The position numbers and the translations under genes were made by a program. Positions 7,032 to 11,209 of a stretch of 11,209 bases of DNA are shown here, piece after piece (the stretch's first letter is position 1; each line of letters opens with the position of its first letter). This stretch comes from an uncultured Eubacteriales bacterium. Its GTDB lineage: Bacteria; Bacillota; Clostridia; UBA1381; UMGS1253. The notes under the pieces are model-generated. The model had not been told where the DNA came from, did not search any database, and saw only the letters and a program-made list of their open reading frames with translations. The stretch spans positions 1 through 11,209 of the forward strand of contig URQR01000052.1 of assembly GCA_900550065.1 (NCBI GenBank), in the 5' to 3' direction.

Positions 7032-7769
7032 ATGGACGATACAATTAATATACTTGGCGTACACGTCAGCACAAAGACAATGGAGGAAACGGCGGATACC
7101 CTGCTGAGTTATTTAGAGCAGGAGGGGACACACTGCGTTTTTACGCCCAATTCCGAAATTATATACATGGCTTATAAGGACACGGATTTTACGCGGATAT
7201 TAAACAGCGCGGATATTAATACGGCGGATGGGATTGGCGTCGTGTACGCGTCGCGGATTTTAAAAAAGCCCTTACAGGAGCGCGTTGCAGGCTATGATTT
7301 GATGCATCGGCTTATCGCGAAAGCCGCGCCGAAGAAAAAGCGCGTGTTTTTGTTCGGGTCGAAGCCGGGCGTAGCACAGGAAGCGGGCGATAAATTAAAA
7401 AACTTGTATCCGGGGATTGTTATCTGCGGTACACGCGACGGATATTTTAAGGACGAACAAACACAGGAAATTATCGACCAAATCAATGCGTCGGAGCCGG
7501 ACCTTCTGCTCGTCTGCCTCGGCGCGCCGAAGCAGGAAAAGTGGATTTATGACAACAGGCCGCGCCTGCACGCGCGGGTAATTATGGGTCTGGGCGGCAG
7601 TCTCGACACGCTGACGGGGCGGATGGAGCGCGCGCCGGAGCGGTGGCAGAAGATGGGGCTTGAGTGGGCGTACCGGCTAAAAAAGGAGCCGCAGCGCATT
7701 GGACGGATGATGGCGTTGCCGCGTTTTGGGCTTACGGTTTTGTTTAAGGGGAAGAGATATCAAAAATAG
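7032..7769 (+). CDS. tagA: WecG/TagA/CpsF-family glycosyltransferase (GT26)
   Basis: A 245-residue GT26 enzyme. TagA of Bacillus adds ManNAc from UDP-ManNAc to undecaprenyl-diphospho-GlcNAc, the second step of wall teichoic acid linkage-unit synthesis; WecG acts similarly with ManNAcA. Visible motifs are FTPNSEIIYMA 37-47 with Thr 38, ADGIGVV 65-71 with the likely catalytic-base Asp 66, RVAGYDL 84-90, FGSKPGVA 108-115, LGAPKQEKW 163-171 and GLGGSLD 186-192. Arg-rich residues 197-245 correspond to the C-terminal appendage thought to bring TagA to the membrane. The ATG is four bases after the previous stop, and AAAGGAGG (7012-7019) is twelve bases upstream, a rather long spacing. No tagB/D/F or tagO homologue is in the window, so the final polymer is unknown; the acceptor and sugar are inferred from the family. 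Confidence 0.9.
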   Translation: MDDTINILGVHVSTKTMEETADTLLSYLEQEGTHCVFTPNSEIIYMAYKDTDFTRILNSADINTADGIGVVYASRILKKPLQERVAGYDLMHRLIAKAAPKKKRVFLFGSKPGVAQEAGDKLKNLYPGIVICGTRDGYFKDEQTQEIIDQINASEPDLLLVCLGAPKQEKWIYDNRPRLHARVIMGLGGSLDTLTGRMERAPERWQKMGLEWAYRLKKEPQRIGRMMALPRFGLTVLFKGKRYQK

Positions 7770-7799
7770 GACATGCACGCTATGGCGGGCGGCATCAAA

Positions 7800-7834
7800 A
7801 AAGCCTTCAACGAAAGTTGGAGGCTTTGCGTTTT
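7800..7834 (+). terminator. Rho-independent terminator of the tepA–tagA operon
   Basis: A 12-bp stem with one G-U pair (7800-7811 with 7816-7827) is capped by a GAAA tetraloop and followed by GCGTTTT. It lies 30 bp after the tagA stop codon. Confidence 0.85.
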
Positions 7835-7925
7835 ATATCCAAGAATATAGCACAAATCTGAAGAATTGTGTTCCTGCGCAGCAGGGGGAGGGGCGATGCC
7901 CCGACAACAATTCTTCCAAACGCAA
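7826..7925. repeat. Cloverleaf-like palindromic intergenic element
   Basis: Between the two terminators, GAAGAATTGT (7860-7869) pairs perfectly with ACAATTCTTC (7907-7916) and encloses two small hairpins: CCTGC-GCA-GCAGG (7873-7885) and GGGGC-GAT-GCCCC (7890-7902). The result is a three-way junction about 57 bases long. An outer eight-base pairing, TTGCGTTT (7826-7833) with AAACGCAA (7918-7925), would wrap the whole unit and compete with the next terminator hairpin. No coding potential was seen in 7770-7946. It could be a REP/MITE-like dispersed repeat or a structured 3' RNA. Confidence 0.55.
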
Positions 7926-7948
7926 GAGCTTCGCTCTTGCGTATTTTT
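7920..7948. terminator. Second hairpin terminator, between convergent genes
   Basis: A perfect 10-bp stem (7920-7929 with 7933-7942) with a TTC loop is followed on the plus strand by ATTTTTA. It lies immediately downstream of the stop of the minus-strand secreted protein gene, where it may also act, though the minus-strand side has only a short T run. Confidence 0.75.
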
Positions 7949-9317
7949 ACAAAGAAGCGCTGATGAGGTCACTGTAGAGCGTATAAACTTTACCGTTATA
8001 CTGATAAATCAAATATGCCTTTGCGTACCATGGCATGCCGGCAATCACGCTCTTAGACTTTGTGAGCGTAAACCGGCCTGCGTTTGCCTGCGAATTGGAC
8101 ACTGCCTTTAACACTGCGCCGGAATCGGAATCGAGGCTGAAATTCTTCGTTGTGTGTACCAAGATACCGGTTTCTACAAGCGTATAATCGAGCGGTAGGC
8201 TCCACTCGGACAAGAAGGTAAACTTCCGGTCTGACTGGGATACGGTGGGTTGGCCCATGAGCAGTACCGGGCCTTTTTCGGCGGGCGGCCAGCCGTCGGT
8301 GAATACGGCCGTGATCTGTTCGTCACGCCCTGCACGGAATTGATACACCTCGTCTGCCGAAACGATGGCCCCGTCTTTTTCCCAGTACGCGAACCGCTTG
8401 CCCGCGGGGACGGCTTTCTTGTCGAGCGATACCGTCACCAGCTCGTCATAGCGGTATTTACCGCTTCCGCTTCCGCCTGTTACAGTGATTGCATACGTAT
8501 CGCCGCGCTTCGTGTAGTGCGCAATATAAATCAAATCCTCCGTCGCGCCTTCGCTGCTAATGATATCTCCCGCGTAGATCGGCTGCCGTACGCCGTCTTT
8601 ATACCAGCCCTCAAAATTGTAACCGGGTTTTACAGGGGCATAAGGAACGGTATACTGGTTGTCATTTATTAGGTAGCCGTTTTGAATGATAAAGCCTTCC
8701 TCGTCCCGGAAGGAAAGAAACCGGTCTGTTCCGGAGCGGAAAATAGCGGCGATGCGCTTTGGCGCGCCGTGGACAAATTGCAAATACGGTTCCTCGGTGA
8801 TAATACTGTTGTTTTCATCGTTTTTCCAGTACAGAAATTCACAGCCCTTTTCTACGGCTGTCAGACGGTATTCCTCTCCGATAGTACGGTCTGAAAAGTT
8901 CATGCTAAACCAATTTTCCTCGCTCTCTTCGCCAAGGTTGCGCACAATGTGCCCCGCACTCTCCGCACGGGCCCATAATTTTGCGGTTTTGACATTACTT
9001 TGCCCTGTTATAGTAATCGCTTTATTTGTACTAGCGCCCTCGGTGGGCAAAATCGCCATGACTGTGACCGATCCGTTGCCGAGCGCTGTAAGCAGACCGG
9101 ATGTGTTGACCGATGCATACGCCGCGCCTCTGGAAATAGACCATGATACCGCGGACGTAACGTCCGTTCCGTTATAATATGCGCGCAGCTGTGCGGTTCC
9201 GCCGTTTGTGCTGATCGAGGCGGGCCCCTCTACCGTAAGTGTGCCGGCAGCAAAGACCGGCATGCCGCACAGTATGATCCATGCACTAAGCAGCACGCAA
9301 AGCAGTCGTTTTTTCAT
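7947..9317 (-). CDS. Secreted protein with Ig-like domain and InlB-type repeats
   Basis: A 456-residue exported protein of unknown function. A signal peptide is clear (KKRLLC, a hydrophobic core, then likely cleavage after VFA near residue 23). Residues about 26-105 form one bacterial Ig-like (BIG_2-type) domain with the hallmark VNTSGLLTALGNGSVTVMA. Three repeats of the InlB/Listeria–Bacteroides type follow, at about 117-195, 198-271 and 274-342, each with an aromatic-Trp core (FLYWKND, FEGWYKDG, FAYWEKDG) and an ending such as IAAIFRSG or ITAVFTDG. A C-terminal domain of about 108 residues is not assigned. No LPXTG, SLH or other anchor is visible, so it may be released. ATG 9317 is eight bases after AGGAGG (9326-9331); an adjacent TTG at 9320 is the alternative. 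It has its own promoter and stands alone. Confidence 0.87.
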   Translation of the reverse strand: MKKRLLCVLLSAWIILCGMPVFAAGTLTVEGPASISTNGGTAQLRAYYNGTDVTSAVSWSISRGAAYASVNTSGLLTALGNGSVTVMAILPTEGASTNKAITITGQSNVKTAKLWARAESAGHIVRNLGEESEENWFSMNFSDRTIGEEYRLTAVEKGCEFLYWKNDENNSIITEEPYLQFVHGAPKRIAAIFRSGTDRFLSFRDEEGFIIQNGYLINDNQYTVPYAPVKPGYNFEGWYKDGVRQPIYAGDIISSEGATEDLIYIAHYTKRGDTYAITVTGGSGSGKYRYDELVTVSLDKKAVPAGKRFAYWEKDGAIVSADEVYQFRAGRDEQITAVFTDGWPPAEKGPVLLMGQPTVSQSDRKFTFLSEWSLPLDYTLVETGILVHTTKNFSLDSDSGAVLKAVSNSQANAGRFTLTKSKSVIAGMPWYAKAYLIYQYNGKVYTLYSDLISASL

Positions 9318-9358
9318 CAAAGGCTCCTCCTATGTAAAAAGCATTCTTCACTATCTTT

Positions 9359-9387
9359 ATTATATCGGCCCGCATAAAAAAAGTCAA
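9359..9387 (-). promoter_or_regulatory. Sigma-A promoter of the secreted protein gene
   Basis: On the minus strand, TTGACT (9382-9387) and TATAAT (9359-9364) are separated by exactly 17 bases, 11 of 12 consensus positions. The leader to the ATG would be about 35 bases and contains the strong ribosome binding site. Confidence 0.8.
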
Positions 9388-9391
9388 TGGA

Positions 9392-9423
9392 ATAAAAATA
9401 CGGCGTCTGTTTAGACGCCGTAT
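9392..9423 (-). terminator. Rho-independent terminator of the RpiB-family gene
   Basis: A perfect 11-bp stem (9398-9408 with 9413-9423) around a four-base loop, followed on the minus strand by TTTTTA. It lies 14 bp past the stop codon of the RpiB-family gene and just upstream of the promoter of the next minus-strand gene, separating the two transcription units. Confidence 0.9.
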
Positions 9424-9437
9424 CTGTGTCGCATAAC

Positions 9438-10076
9438 TTAGCCGACAATTGCGCGTACTGCCTCTGCCATTTTGTCGCACTTGCAGTTCGCAAAGAAATA
9501 TTCTTTGAAGTTCGGGCCGCTTACCGCGCCTTTTAACAGCTCCTGGTCGAGGTTTTTGAGGATTGTAATCATGTCAACATGCGTAACCTTCTTTACCTCG
9601 TTCAAAATTTTCGCGTTTCTCTGCTCCGGAACCGCGCGTTCTTTCGGATAGCCGCCGCCCCACTCTTCAACGAACAGCTTTTCGAACACATACTGTAAAT
9701 TCAGCTCAGCGCCCCAGCCCCAGCCTTTTGCAAACGGCAGCGCGATACAGTTACCGTTGTTTACCTGTGTAAACTGGTACGCATCCGTCGGGTCAACAAC
9801 GTGACCGCACAGTACGCCCGCGAACGCGTTGCATGCAAGGCATGCGCCCTCACCCGTGCCGCAGCCTGTGATAACGAGGTCCGCCGCGCCGGAATTTAAA
9901 AGGATACCGGCAAGGATACCAATCTGTACATATGTGAGCTGCGCCTCGTCCTCCGCCGAGTACATACCATAGTTAAAGACCTCATGGCCGAGCGGCTCTA
10001 CAACCTTTTTAAGCGTGTCACAGATGATGGAATTCTTCGCCGCCTGACTGTTTTCGTTAATTAAAGCAATTTTCAT
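9438..10076 (-). CDS. RpiB/LacA/LacB-family sugar-phosphate isomerase (long form, DhuI-like)
   Basis: A 212-residue cytoplasmic aldose-ketose isomerase of the RpiB/LacAB fold. The core motif VITGCGTGEGACLACNAFAGV (68-88) carries Cys 72 at the position of the catalytic cysteine of RpiB, and NNGNCIALP (106-114) matches the active-site Asn-rich loop. The usual RpiB is about 150 residues; the extra 60 C-terminal residues and the MKIALINENSQAAKN start recall the DhuI-type enzymes that isomerise 4-deoxy-L-threo-5-hexosulose-uronate during breakdown of unsaturated uronic acids in Streptococcus. The substrate is inferred by this resemblance only; a pentose or hexose phosphate is the alternative. The frame is open to 10115, but ATG 10076 has GAGGG (10085-10089) eight bases upstream and matches the family start. 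Divergent from a sugar isomerase/epimerase gene, which supports a sugar-catabolic role. Confidence 0.88.
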   Translation of the reverse strand: MKIALINENSQAAKNSIICDTLKKVVEPLGHEVFNYGMYSAEDEAQLTYVQIGILAGILLNSGAADLVITGCGTGEGACLACNAFAGVLCGHVVDPTDAYQFTQVNNGNCIALPFAKGWGWGAELNLQYVFEKLFVEEWGGGYPKERAVPEQRNAKILNEVKKVTHVDMITILKNLDQELLKGAVSGPNFKEYFFANCKCDKMAEAVRAIVG

Positions 10077-10141
10077 GTTTCTTTCCCTCTTTTTCTTTAT
10101 TATATTTGCGCCCATAATAAGGCCGCGTCATTCTATTTCTT

Positions 10142-10170
10142 ATTATACCAGCTATCCGCTGCGATTTCAA
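10142..10170 (-). promoter_or_regulatory. Promoter of the RpiB-family gene with extended -10
   Basis: On the minus strand, TTGAAA (10165-10170) and TATAAT (10142-10147) are 17 bases apart, and the -10 is preceded by TGG, an extended -10 element. Transcription would start near 10135, giving a leader of about 60 bases. Confidence 0.8.
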
Positions 10171-10203
10171 TCAAAACTTTTTAAACATTTGGTAAATTTC
10201 TTT

Positions 10204-10237
10204 TCAATATTACGACTTTTTCATAGGAAAATATTGA
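10204..10237. promoter_or_regulatory. Long-spaced inverted repeat between divergent promoters
   Basis: TCAATATT (10204-10211) and AATATTGA (10230-10237) are perfect eight-base inverted copies with centres 26 bp apart. The right copy overlaps the -35 hexamer of the plus-strand promoter. This is a candidate operator pair for a regulator of one or both divergent genes; the sequence is AT-rich, so chance is not excluded. Confidence 0.4.
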
Positions 10238-10262
10238 TTTATCCAGCACTTTGTGCTATTCT
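10234..10262 (+). promoter_or_regulatory. Promoter of the sugar isomerase/epimerase gene with embedded dyad
   Basis: TTGATT (10234-10239) and TATTCT (10257-10262) are 17 bases apart, four of six matches each, so the promoter is weaker than its divergent partner. The spacer contains AGCAC-TTT-GTGCT (10245-10257), a perfect inverted repeat whose right end overlaps the -10, as expected for a repressor site. Confidence 0.55.
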
Positions 10263-10277
10263 ATCTGTATGGAATGA

Positions 10278-10294
10278 TATTGCTTACAGCAATA
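10278..10294 (+). promoter_or_regulatory. Inverted repeat just upstream of the epimerase ribosome binding site
   Basis: TATTGC-TTACA-GCAATA is a perfect 6-5-6 inverted repeat ending four bases before GGAGGG (10299-10304). It may be a downstream operator or, in the mRNA, a small hairpin next to the ribosome binding site. Confidence 0.4.
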
Positions 10295-10310
10295 GGATGG
10301 AGGGTTTATC

Positions 10311-11147
10311 ATGAAAAAATTTAAGGTAGGGTTACAGCTTTATTCAATCCGTGAGGATATGGAAAAAGACATGGACGCCGCGCTCGCACAGGTAAAGGCG
10401 ATGGGCTACGACTATGTTGAGTTTGCGGGCTACTTTGGAAAAACCGCCGAGGAAGTGCGCGCGCTGTTAGATAAGCACGGCCTTGAGTGCGTTTCCGTAC
10501 ATCAGGCATATGAAGTATTCTTAGAGGATGAAAAGGCGAACATCGACTACTTAAAGACGATTGGCGCAAAGTATTGCGCAGTGCCGTGGATGGGCGTAGA
10601 GAAGCATAAGGGCAGCGACGCGTTTGAGCAGACGGTTGCAGAGTTTAAGCAGGTGGGTAAGGCGCTTAGTGACGCTGGGATTCAGATGCTTTACCACAAC
10701 CATGACTTCGAGTTTGGTAAAGTGGACAACAAGTTCCTGCTTGACTGGCTTTATGAGTCCGTTCCGGCTGACCTCTTGGAGACGGAAATCGACGTTTGCT
10801 GGGTACGCTATGCGGGGTATGACCCGGCGGATTACATTAAAAAGTATACAGGCAGAAGCCCGATTGTGCACCTGAAGGACTTTGAGTGCAAAAACTTTAA
10901 TATGGGTCCGGTTTACGCGCTGATTGACGAAAACGGCGAGGAAGAGGCGAAGCCGGCGAGCAAAGAGGACGCGGGCTTTATGTTTAAGCCGGTCGGCAGC
11001 GGTGTACAGGATATCCCGTCCGTATTAGCGGCGGCAGAAGCTGCTGGTGCGGAGTATGTTATCGTGGAGCAGGACCAGTCGCCGGAGCGTCCGGCTATGG
11101 AGGCTGCGAAAATGAGCCGCGACTACTTAAAGAGCATCGGCCAATAA
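10311..11147 (+). CDS. Sugar phosphate isomerase/epimerase, xylose isomerase-like TIM barrel
   Basis: A 278-residue cytoplasmic protein of the AP-endonuclease-2/xylose-isomerase TIM-barrel superfamily, which includes sugar and inositol isomerases, epimerases and dehydratases that use a divalent metal. It opens with VGLQLYSIRE (6-15), usual for this group. Likely metal or catalytic residues are Glu 37 (VEFAG), the YHNHDFEF block 128-135, Glu 159 and Asp 161 in TEIDVCW, His 187 in VHLKDF and Glu 253 in VEQDQ, followed by the common ending SPERPAMEAAKMSRDYLKSIG. Length is normal and no signal peptide is present. The ATG has GGAGGG six bases upstream. Its promoter region is shared with the divergent RpiB-family isomerase, suggesting a common sugar pathway. 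The exact substrate cannot be read from the sequence. Confidence 0.9.
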   Translation: MKKFKVGLQLYSIREDMEKDMDAALAQVKAMGYDYVEFAGYFGKTAEEVRALLDKHGLECVSVHQAYEVFLEDEKANIDYLKTIGAKYCAVPWMGVEKHKGSDAFEQTVAEFKQVGKALSDAGIQMLYHNHDFEFGKVDNKFLLDWLYESVPADLLETEIDVCWVRYAGYDPADYIKKYTGRSPIVHLKDFECKNFNMGPVYALIDENGEEEAKPASKEDAGFMFKPVGSGVQDIPSVLAAAEAAGAEYVIVEQDQSPERPAMEAAKMSRDYLKSIGQ

Positions 11148-11160
11148 GAAATAAGCAAAG

Positions 11161-11190
11161 AAACGCCGCGTATGATGCGCGGCGTTTTAT
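11161..11190 (+). terminator. Rho-independent terminator of the isomerase/epimerase gene
   Basis: A 10-bp stem (11161-11170 with 11178-11187) begins 13 bp after the stop codon and is followed by a T-rich tract. The gene is therefore probably transcribed alone. The last 20 bases of the window hold no assignable gene. Confidence 0.9.
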
Positions 11191-11209
11191 TATGGATAAA
11201 AGGAATGAG

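Noticed and set aside
7866..8111. Plus-strand open frame across the structured intergenic region
   Set aside because: It overlaps palindromic non-coding sequence and the secreted protein gene antisense, and has no recognised domain.
10077..10115. N-terminal extension MGANIIKKKRERN of the RpiB-family protein
   Set aside because: It contains the ribosome binding site of the internal ATG, which matches the family's usual MKIALINEN start.
1..11209. tRNA/rRNA genes, CRISPR arrays, IS elements, prophage or defence genes
   Set aside because: No regular spacer-repeat pattern, no transposase or phage-like protein and no RNA gene signature were found by reading both strands.

Overview
The window looks like a chromosomal segment from a Gram-positive Clostridia-type Firmicute of roughly balanced base composition, plausibly a gut member of the Oscillospirales/Eubacteriales. 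This is inferred from the TepA–YlzJ gene pair, the FeoA–FeoB–Cys-rich peptide operon, strong AGGAGG-type ribosome binding sites, several TTG starts, consensus sigma-A promoters and a TagA-type wall-polymer glycosyltransferase. No RNA genes, CRISPR arrays, insertion sequences, prophage or plasmid genes were seen.

Layout. (1) 2-1069 (+): the 3' part of a MalK/UgpC/MsmK-type sugar ABC ATPase, cut by the left edge. (2) 1095-3553 (-): a ferrous-iron uptake operon, feoA–feoB–FeoB-associated Cys-rich membrane peptide, with a perfect TTGACA-17-TATAAT promoter and two dyads that could be metal-regulator sites. It converges on the ABC gene at one hairpin terminator, which also encodes the last residues of the Cys-rich peptide. 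(3) 3855-7769 (+): tepA-like protease, ylzJ, a GT2 glycosyltransferase of the polyprenyl-phosphate sugar synthase type, a multi-pass membrane protein with a GT-C-like aspartate motif, and a tagA-like GT26 glycosyltransferase. They are tightly spaced and probably at least partly co-transcribed. (4) 7770-7946: a non-coding interval with two terminator hairpins around a cloverleaf-like inverted-repeat unit. (5) 7947-9317 (-): a secreted protein with one Ig-like domain and three InlB-type repeats, under its own promoter. (6) 9438-10076 (-) and 10311-11147 (+): divergent sugar-catabolism genes, an RpiB/LacAB-family isomerase of the long, DhuI-like form and a TIM-barrel sugar phosphate isomerase/epimerase. 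They are separated by a 234-bp region with two promoters and three nested inverted repeats.

How the genes fit together. The iron operon is a self-contained Fe(II) importer. The three glycosyltransferase-type genes suggest synthesis or decoration of an undecaprenyl-linked envelope glycan: GT2 could charge the lipid carrier with a sugar, the GT-C-like protein could use that donor outside the membrane, and TagA could add the second sugar of a wall-polymer linkage unit. The ABC ATPase and the divergent isomerase pair suggest uptake and catabolism of sugars or uronic acids. Most genes belong to known families. The less ordinary parts are the glycosyltransferase operon downstream of tepA–ylzJ, the dyad-rich control regions and the structured intergenic element.
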